NCBI RefSeq assembly: GCF_964340395.1
Contig: NC_135554.1
Location: forward strand, 22,477,592-22,541,591
Length of the DNA stretch: 64,000 nt
Direction of reading: 5' to 3'
DNA from: Glandiceps talaboti
Lineage: Eukaryota; Hemichordata; Enteropneusta; Spengelidae
Shown: positions 13,715 to 27,288 of the stretch, piece after piece
Numbering within the stretch: position 1 is the first letter of the stretch
Layout of the letters: each line of letters starts with the position of its first letter
The notes under the pieces: model-generated
What the model was told of the DNA's origin: nothing
What the model saw: the letters and a program-made list of their open reading frames with translations, nothing else
The model's database searches: none
Translations under genes and position numbers: made by a program

Positions 13715-14400
13715 CATGTATATTTGACTATGCTACTAGACTAGCACATGCATATTATCTGGCATTATTACTGCTAGCAATATCTAAGCTAGTATTGCCC
13801 TCGCATTCTGCTCCGGGCACTTAAGCCTTTTTTTCAGGCAGTACTACCACAACATTGAATATACATGGAAGTTTAACTATTGGACTAGCATTGCTATTAC
13901 ATGTAGCACATGTATTTAACAGGCTGGCATATGACTAGCAATACTTCTAGCACATACATGTACGGTCCTTTTAATGCTAGAAGTTCAACTTGGCTTGAAT
14001 ATTGGACTAGCATTGCTACTAGCATATCTTTTTTTACAATTCTGAATACTGCTAGCTGTTTACTCAACTTGGCTGGTATTTGAACAGTACTGCAACTAGC
14101 ATATAGCCACTCTTGTGTTAGAACTTTAAGGAGGCTAGTATTAGACTAATAGTGACACTGTGACTAGCACATATTTTCGCCCTGCATTCTATTGCTATCA
14201 GTCAAACTACATGTAGGCTAGTATCTTACTAGTACTGGTACATGTAGCACATGGCCTTACCACTACTGCTAGCACTGTAACCTGGCTTGTATTGGATTAC
14301 ATGTTGCAATGCTGCTAGCACATATTTTTTGCCTGCCTCTATTGAATTGGGACAGCACTACTAGCACACATCTTACTATTGCTAACAGTGCTACATGTCT
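13715..14400. repeat. CTAGCA-rich degenerate tandem region
   Basis: Repeated words GACTAGCAT, GCTAGCACAT, CTACTAGCA and TACATGTAGC over about 700 bp in loose ~100-150 bp units. No open frame. Confidence 0.6.
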
Positions 14401-15766
14401 ACATGAAAACAAAATGTTAAATTTACCATTAGCACTCAGACTGGACTAAAATTTTACTGGCAAACCCATTATAGAGGCAAGCTGCTATTTACGAGATCAG
14501 GCTTTGATTTAGATTTAGAACATTTGGAAAATAGCTTTTTAATGAGACTCCCCAAATGGTTATGAAAGTAGAATGATGAATAGACAGTTGATTAGGTATT
14601 ATATGAGATAAAAATCTTGCAGTACGACATGCATGCTTTACACTGAATGGAATATTACATAAAATGTACAACATGTACATGTAATGCCTATATTATATGA
14701 AACTCAATACAACATGCAGTTTTTTGAAAACGGTTTGTTTGGATATAAAACCTATGCAGAAGTGACTCTATATTAATACTGAAATCGTACTCACGACAAT
14801 GACGGTGAAATTCTGCTCCCTGTATATTAAAGCTCAAATTAAATTGTAGCAGCTTTTCAAATTTTTATGTTGGCTCTGGACAGCAAATTGAATCTGGTAT
14901 ATTATAACATTGATTTATAGCATAAATAGGAGAAGAAAATTCAGGAAACCTAAAGTCTGGAAGCCAACGTGCTATCGAATCACCTCTACAGAGAGATCTT
15001 AAGATTCGGTGAAGTAGTAAACAAGGAATACACTGGCTATTTCATATTATTGGTCAAACTGTTGTCTCTTGTTCGCTAGATATTGTAACTGAATGGTTTC
15101 CAGGCATGTACATGGTGTACACAGACTATGAAGTAGACTCCTGGTTATTATTTGGTGGCCAGATATTTGACGACTATTATGAACCACTCATGTAGAGGGA
15201 CTTTCTTTTCAATTCATTGTTAACTGAAAGCGAATCAAGATTATCTGCGTGACTTTGTGTAATGTTGCATATGATGTTGTTGTCCATCATTACAATAGTT
15301 TGACTCATCTTTGGTTTCTTGAGTTCAAAATACAATTTGCATGCATTTGTATGCACTGGTCTGTAGCAGTTACTTTTTGTACACTGTTTGTATAGTACGT
15401 ACCACAAAGTAGTCACTGGTTTATTTTTCAAGTTGATTATTTCATTTTAAAGAAATTTACGTCTTTTACATGTCAATCAGATCGTTTCATATAAATTCTT
15501 GTGATCTGAAAAATGTGATTTAGTATTGCGTCATAGAAGTAATGATCACTCAATTTCTTCGTTGACACTAACTTCCTGTTCAACATGCCTACCCATGCAT
15601 GCATTTTTACTTTCAACACATGAGAGAATATCAAATTAACCTTCTTGTTCTATTTTGACCCTCTAGCATGTGGTAAAAATATTACCTATAGGTTCAGAGG
15701 ATTCCAAGTATCATACTATTAAACAAACCATAGCATAATTTTCGACCAAAAATGTTCATAAGTTTC

Positions 15767-16043
15767 CAGGGCTTGAAATTAACTTTTCTCTTTGGTAGTC
15801 TCAATTTCAGAAAATGGTAGTCCAAGGATGGTGACCAATAGTCCTATATTCCTGAACTGAAAACAGATTTCCTTTATTGGAAATATGTGTGTTATCAAAA
15901 TACCTTCATGTCTGTAAATTGTCCATCCTTTAAATCATCACATAATCAGTGGTAGCCTGAGTGGGCTACCACCAGCTGCAATTTATTTTACGACAAGAAT
16001 TGGTAGTCTGAGGACACGGGACTACTGTCAATTTTGAGCCCTG
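15767..16043. mobile_element. MITE with CAGGGCT termini
   Basis: 277 bp. Left end CAGGGCTTGAAATTAAC, right end complement of GTCAATTTTGAGCCCTG. Internal repeats of TGGTAGTC/GGTAGCC. hAT-type terminus, but no clear target duplication. Confidence 0.65.
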
Positions 16044-16598
16044 GTTTGGTAGATCGAATGACTTATCTTAAATACATTTATAAGTTTTTGAGTATAAGAT
16101 TCAGTAACTACAAACTGTGGGAAGAGGAAATTACGAAACATTTTTGTAATGAAATGATGTCAATAACTTAGACAAATAATGTGGGTACATGTGTGTATTA
16201 TTAGGAGCTGTTACTCTCTTTGGCTGTTTATGAAAATTGAAAGGATAGTATTGTAATCAGATTTATATTGTAATTTTCATGAATAGCATAATCAGTATTA
16301 AATCAAATATATTAACAAAATGAATTTAAATTACATCATCAATTTAATCTAATCAAATTTCATAACCAATTTTGCCATTACGTAAAGGCTTGTCACGTTG
16401 ATTGACACATGTTAGTGTGTACACCACCACGCGGTTCAAATGTGCATACCACGCAGTTCAGCTGCGCCCACGTGTCTAAAACATATGTTCTGCCCACTAT
16501 AGAGAAAGCACTTTGCTGTTAAACACCGTCTTCAATGCTATATTAATAATTTGAGTTTCACAGATAGAAAACGGCTGATCCCACTCTCCACATGTGTA

Positions 16599-16737
16599 TG
16601 TCAGAGTATGTTTCAATGTTGAAAAGATATGCATATTGATGATCATTAATATGCAAACCATGCAAATTACCATGTTATTGTTATGTAATTTATATGCAAA
16701 TTATCCACAATCTTTGTAACCTCTGGGATGAGCAATG
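16599..16737. repeat. Dispersed repeat with TATGCAAAT motifs, copy 1
   Basis: TGTCAGAGTATGTTTCAATG, GATATGCATATT, ATGCAAATTACCATGTTATT. Shares this order with 30799-30930 and, inverted, with 27051-27322. Confidence 0.6.
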
Positions 16738-17175
16738 GCATCTGAACAGTTCCTTCAGTATATATATATTATATAATTCATAGAGCAATTATATTCAAAT
16801 TCCAATTATCTACCGTTAATGGCTTCTTTCACTGATTTATTGAGATACTGAAATGCTCCATTTGAACCTATACGCATGTAAATAAGATTTATTGCCTTTA
16901 AAAGAAATAAGTTTCAGTTGCATATTTTCTACTTGAGATATCTCAGAAAAACGACAGCTCCAACAAGATAATCTAGAGGACTGGTGCAGCTTGTCTTTGT
17001 GATCATCTTTGATGAAGGAAGCTGTTCCTTATTATTCTGATTATTAACAATGAGAATTCTTGTTGACCATTCTGGCTCAAGAATATTTAATACAAGTGAA
17101 TTACAAGCATTACAATAAATTTGCAATCCAGCAGGGAAACTAACGCTCTCTTTATACAATGGCCATTAACAGCTT

Positions 17176-17299
17176 GGTACCACAGGTACTCGAATCGATG
17201 TTTATGATTTAAAAAAAAAATATGTATAAATAAGACGTCTTATTTATATACAATACAGTTTCTTTCTACACATTGATTCGAGTACCTGTGCTTGGCACC
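17176..17299. mobile_element. Small palindromic MITE (GGTACCACAGGTACTCGAAT)
   Basis: Inverted ends ACAGGTACTCGAATCGATGT and ACATTGATTCGAGTACCTGT, bounded by GGTACC and GGCACC. An inner palindrome, ATAAATAAGACGTCTTATTT, sits at the centre. 124 bp. Confidence 0.7.
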
Positions 17300-17975
17300 A
17301 TGACACCTTGTACTTGAGAGATGGGCTTGTCGACATACAACGTGATGGACTGGATGACACATCTGGTTAATTACCTTGTGATTGTCCTAGGCGTGATTAC
17401 ATAACACCGATTGTTGTGTTTGGCCCTAAAACGGCATGGCTGTAACAAGTAAATTTACTTGTACAACTGCTAATATAGTATATTGTATAACATACCTTAA
17501 ATGTGGATTATTATATATACAGTATAGGTTTTACTATGACGTCTTGATTTCTTGAACATCTCCATTACAGAAGACAAGGGAATCATTATTATCTAATATC
17601 TATATGCATTTTGATGCTAAAGATCAAAGTTTCTCTGATATGTCTATTTCCCCGCATTTGCAGAGTACCGGTATCTGATTACAGCTGTCTTTGATTGAAA
17701 GAAGAAGCAATCACTTTCTGCCTCAGGTTATGGGAACCATTTGGAATCAACAAACAATTTACAACCATCTCCCCCTAGTATAATTTTCGTACTTGTGAGT
17801 GTATGTTTCGTGGGTGCACGGAATATGTTCGATCTGTTCTATATAATGGTTGTGTTTGGTTCCTCCAAGTCTAATGCTGATATAGCCTTTATACGGGGGA
17901 TGAGTCGTAGCTGGAAACACCTAACTAATAACTTGTTTTTCAAGGACAGAAATACATACATGTATAGCAGATACT

Positions 17976-18068
17976 AGTCTGTAAGGTACGCCATGATGGG
18001 ACGCCCTCAAACATTGGCCAACCCCTTACACCGGTGAGGACGAAACGTCATGACGTATCTTACAGTCT
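17976..18068. mobile_element. Palindromic MITE, AGACTGTAAGATACGTC family, copy B
   Basis: 93-bp element bounded by AGTCTGTAAGGTACGCCATG and CATGACGTATCTTACAGTCT; inverted relative to copy A. The shared termini and shorter centre suggest an internal deletion. Confidence 0.75.
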
Positions 18069-18563
18069 TAGCGGATACATGTAGGTATGCCAAGAGAATT
18101 GTGGTTGGCTTTCTAATCTAGCTATCCTATATCAACGAATCGCTAGATTTGAAAACCAACAACTCTCACTCTCAGAGCTAGAGGATAATATATTATTACT
18201 ATGTACATCAGAACTTGCACGTAATCTTTTTGATGAAATTGACCGACATTTTATACATATACTGTATGGTTAATTTAAGCATATACAAATCTATTCATCT
18301 ACCGGTACTGGCGGTAGTGATATGCATTATTCTAATCAAGAATGATTAATGCAGCTCTGTTTTCTTTCTAACAGATTATCAATCAAAAACACACATTTAT
18401 TAATAATTTCATGAATATATTACAAAGCAGTATACATATAAACTGTCACTGTACAGTATCTATGTCACATGGCCAGAGGAAATAAAATTTCAGTTGTGAA
18501 TACAAACAAAACATGGTTCCTTCAATGGACACATATAGGGAGGTTTAGACTATGTTAAGGTTT

Positions 18564-18949
18564 AGGCCTTAAAAAAAATTGCGTGGTTCCGATTACATTC
18601 AATTTTAGAATAGGTGGGGTAGGTCAATTTTTATTTTTATCTTTTTATTTTTTTCATGTGTATGTCTAGTTCAGGTAGTTATGTTTTCCATTGTTTTCCA
18701 AATGGTCTCTGTGTTATTGGTTTCTTCCCATTTAATAGATATCATATATAGCCATTACAGCTTAGAACAGTTTTATAATGTCTTTTCAAGTTGACGTTTC
18801 AGTTTCTGCATCCACTATTTCTCACGCAACTTTGCAGTTTTCACGATTTTATTATTTTTTTCTCGACTACATAAAAAAAAGTTTAGGGTTGGCTGGGAAA
18901 AACTAGGAGGAGGTCGAGAAACCAGAACCAAACAATTATTTTTAGGCCT
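18564..18949. mobile_element. AGGCCT-ended non-autonomous DNA element, copy 1
   Basis: 386 bp from AGGCCT to AGGCCT. The ends are inverted repeats: AAAAATTGCGTGGTTCCGAT at the left, complement of ACCAGAACCAAACAATTATT at the right. Collinear with the copy at 34480-34852. No intact reading frame. Confidence 0.75.
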
Positions 18950-19158
18950 AAAAATGGATGATACTGATAAATATGCTGAAAATACTTCACAAGCTAAAAC
19001 ATGTATGACACGCTTTGGCCTAATGTCATGAAATGTAAAAAAAGCAAACTCTACTACTACATTGTATGGTTTCACAATTGATTTTGAGGTCAATCCATCT
19101 ATAGTAACAGTAGCTATAGTGTAGTAGTATACCCAGTCTTAAGATAAACATGTACGGC

Positions 19159-19319
19159 CAGTGTGCCCTCGAAGCCAATTTGACATGTCACTGGCTCACA
19201 CAATTTCTATTGACACACTAAAATTCGGTGTTCCCCTATGTGTTGACTTGCAAGAAATGCCAGTTTTATCATTTTTGACTCACAACAACAAAATTTGGCT
19301 ATCATTACAGGGCACACTG
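19159..19319. mobile_element. hAT-like MITE, CAGTGTGCCC family, copy 2
   Basis: Clean termini CAGTGTGCCCTC and GGGCACACTG, 161 bp, collinear with the 1580 copy. No convincing 8-bp duplication flanks it. Overlapping short frames are not genes. Confidence 0.75.
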
Positions 19320-20744
19320 GTGAGAGGTATACTGATAATTAGTCTAGCTGTTAGACCTCAGGCTTTCTGATAGATATGAGGGTGGAACACTAGTGACCTT
19401 CAGTCACCTTCACAGTGAACAGGATAGCTGGAGGGGTCTAGCAGCAGGACTAACTGATAATTAGCAACATCTTTTATCAATGGTGTACATGTGCAGACAG
19501 ACATTAACTATAACAATGACAACAAACACAACATTTTCAGTCCTGTCTCCTAACGTCTTTAGTCCTCAGTTAGTCTTGTCTGAAGTGTCTCCTAGAGTAT
19601 TTAAGATATCACCATCTTCAAACTGAAGAGATACATCTCTGAAGACAAGAAGACATCTTTTTTTAGTCGTTTTATGACATAGACATCTGTTTATTTTCAC
19701 AAATCCTCTTCCTTTTATATGGGTATGTTCCACTTTTACAATCACTCCTAAAGGTATGTTTTTATTACCTTCTCTGTCCCTGAGGTTCAATATTGAAGGT
19801 TAATATTCTTTATATGCAAATTTTGCTCAGATTGACTTCATTGTTCCCTTCATAGATGTAGCCTTAACATTTAGCTACATGTGTAGTACACAATATATCT
19901 GTAAAGTGATCTTGTCTGGCCGATGGCTTGATCATTTGGAATAGACATTAGCTGTTGTATGCATGCATTTGTACCTTTTGAATAGTACATACGTCATACC
20001 CCAAAGACTTGGCTATCTGTATCTGGCTCGATGTACTAAAAAGCGGGCCTGCAAACGACATCGTGGAATCTCTCAGCAGCTCATGAACTATTATAAATTG
20101 TAATACAGATACTTGCTATTTCACAATACATGTATCACAGTCTGTCATTTAATTCTGATCGTCTCTGGAGTAGTGTCTAAAATCAAGACATCATGATTAC
20201 TTATACATTGTACATGTCCCATGGATGTCATTCAGACTTATTTCAGAAAATGAAAGCTATGGCACAGACATTCATCAGGCATTCATTTAGAAGTCATTTT
20301 CTAAGTAGTATTATTCATATTAAAATGTGAACAACACACCTGAGCCGATACAAAAATGTACCAGCCAACAGGTGGTTTTCAGGCCATTTCATTTCCTTCG
20401 GGTTCTGGACAAATGTCTTCCAAGGGAGGACACATCTTTGTCCCTCATGAAAGGTTTTGAGTAGTACATTTCACAAGTACAGATCTAGATGCACTGTGTC
20501 AAGTTTTTACTTCAGTAAAAATCCTAGCATATCGGATGACTATGTGTCGCAGTCCTTATTGTGATAGCCTAGAGACTTCTTATTATCTCAAGAAGCTTGG
20601 TTTGGATAGCATCTTGAGATATACTATGACCAAGACAGGTCTCTGGGCTGTTGTTATTCTACATGTATTAACAACTAATTTCCTTCCAACAGACTAGCAC
20701 AGCAGAATGGCAGCATTGAAATAAGTCTAGATCTACCCGTGGTA

Positions 20745-21155
20745 TCGAATTACACCCCATAGAGATTTTGAGATTCAGTGCCATGGATAGCACTAGACTA
20801 CTGAGAAATATCTTGAGATTCGATGCCATAGATAGCACTAGACTATTAAGAGATCTTGAGATTCGATGCCATAGATAGCACTAGACTAAAGAGATATCTT
20901 GAGATTTGATGCCATAGATAGCACTAGATTAAAGAGAGATCTTGAGATTTGATACCACAGATAAGCACTAGACTATTAAAAGAGAGATCTTGAGATTCGA
21001 TGCCATGGATAGCACTAGACTAAAGAGAGATCTTGAGATTTGATACCACAGATAAGCACTAGACTATTAAAGAGAGATCTTGAGATTTGATGCCATGGAT
21101 AGCACTAGACTAAAGAGAGATCTTGAGATTTGATATCACAGATAAGCACTAGACA
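20745..21155. repeat. Minisatellite, ~60-bp unit with AGATCTTGAGATT
   Basis: About seven units of GAGATCTTGAGATTYGATRC and CATGGATAGCACTAGACTA, with two alternating subtypes (ATGCCATGGATAGC and ATACCACAGATAAGC), so the later part repeats as about 116-bp dimers. Confidence 0.85.
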
Positions 21156-21512
21156 CACGAAATTTAGATTTTTTGAATTTTTGCTCGTCGTTCCACGTCT
21201 ACTATGACTCTTCAGTTATACTGGTCTCGAATGGAATCCTACCATAGGACGTGATTGGTTGAATACATAATTAGACATATTTGGGCAATCAGGTCACATG
21301 ACGAATCTATAATCAGGTGTCATGATGAGAGTTTTTACAGGCAAGTATATGGAAATGTGACAGGTGGCCCACGTACGTCACATTCTGTTCAAAGTTGCAC
21401 CAAAGTTTTGCACACATTATGTGTATGGCGGGGCATGGCTTAATACTATGAGATTTAAAGACTCATTGTAGACTTGGAAGGACACGCACAAATTCAAAAA
21501 TCAAACTATCAG

Positions 21513-21695
21513 TTAGGATAGTTGAAATAGTGTCACTGAGTAGAGTTAGTCCTTCAAGTCTGCAGGTAGGCATGTTAGGATAGCTGAAATAGTGTAGTAG
21601 AGTTAGTCCTTCAAGTCTGCAGGTAGGCTACAGTTAGGATAGCAGAAATAGTGTAGTAGAGTTAGTCCTTCAAGTCTACAGGTAGGCTACAGGTG
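21513..21695. repeat. Three ~62-bp tandem units
   Basis: GTTAGGATAGYWGAAATAGT ... GTAGAGTTAGTCCTTCAAGT ... CTGCAGGTAGGC repeated three times, near-identical. Confidence 0.85.
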
Positions 21696-21699
21696 TTTG

Positions 21700-23570
21700 G
21701 TACAATCAAACATTTTAATGTCCATGTCATTGTATCTTTATGTACCATGATGGCCACCAAGCTAACAATCTATATTATCTAATCTTTACTTCTTATGTAT
21801 TGTTGCAACCTCCTTGGTATCCTACACAGTAAGGTTACAATAGCCTGCCCTAAGTATCATGTTGATGGCCTCATAAAAAAGTAATGTGGGTTGGCCTTTA
21901 TTTGGAAACCTCATTTCATTTGACCTGGTCCTCTGTTTGTTATCATCATTGACAAGTAGCTGCTTTGGAGTCAATATTGACAAGGAGATCCTGGTTTGAC
22001 TTTAGTATATATACCACTTGAATACTGTATGATACTTCACATCATGTGTATGGTGGTACTTTGACCCAAATGTACACTATGATGTATGAGACAGGTACAT
22101 ACATATCGATATAGTACAGGGTACTGAAAAATATCAAATCTTGTACTTCTTTCTTTCTTTTTTTCTAATCTTCAAAACAGACCTCAAATACGTTGTTTTG
22201 CTATGCATATACATTAATACATCATACAACATGTACCTGACACACTACAATGTTGTGTACATCATTACATGTATGTGTACGGTACATAAAATCTACTTGC
22301 AGAACTTGTGTTTTGTGGCTTGGTATCACCTGCAGTACTGGCTTTGTATGATGCATGATGTACTTAGAAATGTATACATGTAAAATGGGTTTTTTGAACT
22401 TGCATACTTCCTTCTATGGAACAAGTTGTTGTTATTGTCTTTGAAAGTGTTCTATCAGGATTTATGAAAACTGACAACAGCCGGGATGTCCGACAAAACA
22501 GAGTCAAGAGATTCCCAGCTGGATGTCACTTGACAAACATTGGAAATATGTGAATACGCTAGGGTGACTTCTCCACTACCATCTGCATGTACACTCTTCA
22601 GTGCAAATGGTTCTATAAATTGCTGTGGAAGTATATGCTATAGTATGAGGTTCGACACATCTTCCCTCTCTGCTATGGTTCTTCTTTATCTCAAACTGCA
22701 AGATTTCATTCGCATGGACTTTGGGAATAAAAACCACCCATACCCTTACGAATGACTATATAAAATATAGAAATGAACTTTATATCACTAAATTCAACCT
22801 ATGCCTTGTCTATTCTGTCTGTCTAATGTGTGCTGGAGCCGTAAAAACGGACAACGGCAAGTCAAGCACACAGATTAGCTCAATATTGCACATGCGCACA
22901 ACCTTGTACATGTTTAAGCAGCTGTCATATCGTACATTTTGCGGCTCGAGTGAACGTAAGACAAGAATTTAATGATCCGAAGTTGCTAAACACATGTACA
23001 AATGGTGACTTTAATACAGAAATTGGATTTCCATACTCTGTGTACTTACCAATATATGTTTCAATTGATTTAGTTGTTGTTTTTAGGTCATTCTGCCCTG
23101 ACAGAGATTGTCAGCAAACTGATATAATACCTTCTGTAAAGTTCAGAGACTAAAAATAGACACATTTGTAGATTCTTACTCAGTTTTCAGTGGGTTGTCA
23201 TATTTGAAGTAATCTTCACACCTAAGTTAAACTTTGAATAATTCTAAGATTAAGGCTTATGTGTATATGTTATTGTAACTATAGCAAGACTAACAGGCTT
23301 TTGCTGAACATGGCTCTCATATCATTTTGTTTTTGAAAAACTTGCAAGTAGACTATTAAAATTCTTAATAATAAAATTCAAAGCAAACAAATATGATACG
23401 GAAAATATTGCCTACATACACATGTACCATTTTGTAACTGAACAGGTCGACAGGCATTATTGTTATTTTTAAAAAATTTTTTTAATGAATTATCAAAAAC
23501 ACAAATTACAGTATGCACTCCCATTGCCGGTAGTGGCAGTTTGTTTTTTATTGTTGTTTTTTGGTGTAGA
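21700..23570. other. No gene seen
   Basis: Several 60-83 codon frames, none with a recognisable domain or good splice context. The same holds for 24264-25170 and 25439-27050. Confidence 0.55.
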
Positions 23571-23950
23571 TCTCCCACTGAGATGATTCACAGTTTCCCT
23601 AGTGTTTACAACAATTTTCAGTAAAATTTACTCATAAACCACAGGCACATTACAGGACCAAAACGTGTCCTGGCAAGGCATATTTCATTGCGTCAGCAGA
23701 AACATGTGTTCAAGCTTAGGAGAATGCAAAATTTAGTGATTTTTCTCTAAAAAACAACAACCTTACTGTTCTACCTTAACTATGATTGTAATCTACAATA
23801 CATCTCCTGCATCAGATGATGATTTGCCTTGTGTTTACAACAGTTTTCACTAGAAAAAGCCTTGCTGTTGCATACAGTACATGTACTTTCCATGGTTGTA
23901 ATTTACAGTAGAGCTCCCGCTGAGACAATTCACAGTTTCCCTGTATATGA
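23571..23950. repeat. Degenerate repeat (CTCCCRCTGAGA...CACAGTTTCCC)
   Basis: Three diverged units near 23571, 23804 and 23910 share CTCCYGCTGAGA, ATTCACAGTTTCCCT and GTGTTTACAACARTTTTCA. Confidence 0.5.
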
Positions 23951-24236
23951 CCAATTTAATATCATTTTATTGACAACCCTAAATGCTATTTCTTAAAAGG
24001 TGATAACACAAGATTTATAGTCGCCTCTGAAAGATAGGTCGGTGACAAAGACTTAAATCAACCTGTGGGATATAAAAGCTGTCACCGCCATGGACGATGA
24101 AAAGACATATTGTTGTACCTGATTGCTTTGAATAGCACAAGATGCAGTCCACGGCTAGTATAACAGTTCTTGTGTTTTGTTAACGTAAACGATTGCTATT
24201 GTATACATATATGATTTTGTGTGATTACATCTGGGC

Positions 24237-24263
24237 AGGTCACAGGTCACAGGTCACAGTTCA
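24237..24263 (+). promoter_or_regulatory. Four AGGTCA half-sites spaced by 1 bp (DR1 array)
   Basis: AGGTCA at 24237, 24244 and 24251, then AGTTCA at 24258, each separated by a single C. DR1 is the binding arrangement of RXR, HNF4 and COUP-TF type nuclear receptors. It may equally be a chance 7-bp microrepeat. Confidence 0.4.
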
Positions 24264-25170
24264 TATCAGAGAAGCCATTTGAAAGAACGTGTACATACTT
24301 TCAATACATGAAAATTTACTTAAAAATACATTGCGAGTCGGAAGTTTACTGTGAACCCAGTCAGGGACTGAATTACAAAGCATAAATCTAAGAAATTATT
24401 TTTTTTTTGTATAAACATAACAATGCCTTATTACATGTTTTTCACTACATCTAAGTGAACATACATTTCACTGTAGCTTGAAAATTTTAAAACATATGGA
24501 ACAAAGCATAAAACTTCCCATATTTTTTCTTCATTTATATAACATTACTATGGAAACCAAATTGATAAGATGTTGACACTGACAGCTTTGTTCAACTTAT
24601 ATAAAACCAAAATGCTGTTGGGCTACATCGTTAGCTGGTTGTACCTCCTAGCCCTTGTATTCGCCGCTTCTAATGATTACATTGCCCAAACTGATAATAA
24701 TGATTTGAAAATTTTTGCCCAATAGCCTTGTCATAATAGCATGCCGTCCCTTCGACTATGACAACTAGTTAGACTTAGCTGTTGTCAGTCAAATGAATCA
24801 GTATATGTAAATATAAACACCTTACCTCACATGATGTGATAAGTGTTGTATAAATTTAACCCTGTGGGTGCTGGATAACCATGACAACGACTTTTGTGTG
24901 GCTACATGAGTCATTTGAAATTTTTCTCAACACGAGTGAGCTTCTTTCCCTTAGGACAGCTTTACATATTTTGTAATGTTGAGGTTTTGCTATTCAATTT
25001 TCTGGGTTTTTTTCATAATGCCTGCCTCTTAGTAAGCAAGATATAATGTTGATTTCACTGTACAATTATTAGAATATGCTCTTTGTCTTTTCAAATCAGT
25101 CAAAATTAAATATGACTGGAAAAAGGTTTCTTTATCTCTCTATCTTTTCACCTTCCTTCCACTTTACTAT

Positions 25171-25354
25171 TCATCTATCTGTCTGTCTGTCTGTCTAACT
25201 GTCTGTTTGCCTTTGTCTGTCTGTCTGTCCATGCATGTCTGTTGCTACCTTTGTCTGTCTGCAGCTGTCTCTGCCTTTGTCTGTCTGCCTGTCTGTCTGT
25301 ACCTTTGTCAGTTTTTCCATGCATGTCTGTGTCTGTTAGTCTTTTTTCAGACAG

Positions 25355-25386
<32 letters not shown>

Positions 25387-25393
25387 ACACACA

Positions 25394-25436
<43 letters not shown>

Positions 25437-25438
25437 AC
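25171..25438. repeat. (CTGT)n and (CA)n compound microsatellite
   Basis: Interrupted CTGT/TGTCTG units to about 25340, then CA repeats 25351-25438. Confidence 0.95.
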
Positions 25439-27050
25439 ATTACTCACATACACATAAAGATACCACAATGACTATAAAAAACATTTAAGGTAAGCACACA
25501 AGAGGCCATAAACCTTAATTACGACCTTTGGTACATGTACAATATCTACTTCAAGAGTAGAGGTTATTACCTAATTATACGACAAAGAAGTAGTTCAATG
25601 ACTACCCAGAGTTGATTTAATCAACTCAACTTTTAATCTGATCAAGTGAATTGAACAAGCAGGTCAAATATGGAACTGCTTTTCATAACCTAATGTAATT
25701 ACACTATACAAGGACATTGGGTTTTTTTTAATATAGTAAATTAGAAACCAAATTTCATCAACTCCCCTAATATTGTTATCTAAAAAGTTACTGATAGCGA
25801 TACTCAGGTAACAATTTCCAATTTTATGTTTGGAACAAAAGTTTACTTTGTTAATATATAACAATACTTTCTGTACTGTCCAAGGCATCCTAACAACACC
25901 ATTAGTCACTAAAAAGCTCAGCGAGCATTCCTTTTCTTACATTGCTTCTTCAATTTGGAAGTCTTCCCCTCAGTCTTCCGTCCACTCTGCCCCTTAAAAC
26001 TTACCTATTTCAATCGCAACTCTCACTCACTTTCAAACTTCTCTCTACATCCTTCCATGTTTTCAAATTGTTTCTCTGTATCCTTTTCATTCTGTTAGTA
26101 GATCTGTGTCTGTGCCTGGAACTCTTCAGATAACAGGCGCATTATAAATTTGCTTTATTATTATTGTTACTGGAACTTTGCATGAAGTTTAATTGACTCT
26201 CACTCAATATCATTTGACTGTGACACTTTAGATACATTGATACAGTAACTCACTTCTAAGGCATAGTTTCAGAGATTTGCAGCTGGGTATGCAAACACTC
26301 TAAATCCGACATTGGTCCTTTTACAGCAGTCCTATTAAATATATGACGAGCAAATGACAATTGAATCTCTGTGAACAGCTCCACCACCATCGACAACAAT
26401 CATCTTTAGGATCTTCATACATGTACAAATACTGTGACTGATGAACACATGACAGGTGACAAACTGCGACCCTACCTTCACATCTGATTGAAAGTCTGCC
26501 TTTTGAAACGGCTAATTTAAACATGCTAAACATACCTTTCAAGAATTACACATTGTCAACAATTTTATTTTCATTCAGAATTTCACTTTCACCCACTGTA
26601 TAAATATAATCAAAGGTTTAAAAAATACCTTACTGTTAATAGTATACAATGAGTACAAAATTGGCTTGAATCTTCACCTCAGAGGGCTTTTTTCAAGAAC
26701 TATATTATGCAAATTATGTCATTTATATGCGGTACACTGAGCTGAAGGAATCAAAGTAGTTTGCAGTGAGAATAATGGAAGTCATGAGATAGATATCTTT
26801 GTAGCTTAACTTGCCAATAGGTTAAATATTCAGATGAAATGCTAGACTGACCATAATTACCTTAGAAATTACTACTCTATTAGAGTCACATGTAGTGAAT
26901 TATGGACAACTCAACCTGAAATGTAACATGAAAGCCTACTACTAGTAGAAATGACTCACAGAGAAAAGTTTGCTTGCAATTTTACACTTCAATCATCACT
27001 GCTGTGTACCAAAAGTATGTAACCATAAGTGTTCTCCCCAGGATAAAATT

Positions 27051-27288
27051 CATGCATGGCAGCTAATTTGCATACTAAAGTTGCATATAATTAACATGGT
27101 ATTTTGCATAATGATCAGCATATAATATGCATGCATGGTGGCTAATTTGCATACTAAAGTTGCACATAATTAACATGGTATTTTGCATAATGATCAGCCT
27201 ATAATATGCATGCATGACAGCTAATTTGCATACTAAAGTTGCATATAATGAACATGGTATTTTGCATAATGATCAGCATATAATATGC
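27051..27288. repeat. Three 79-bp tandem units with octamer motifs
   Basis: Units start at 27051, 27130 and 27209 (CATGCATGGCAGCTAATTTG) and are nearly identical. Each carries ATTTGCAT (POU octamer) and TTTTGCATAATGATCAGC. With the flank to about 27322 it is a reverse-oriented, internally triplicated relative of repeats at 16599-16737 and 30799-30930. Confidence 0.85.
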
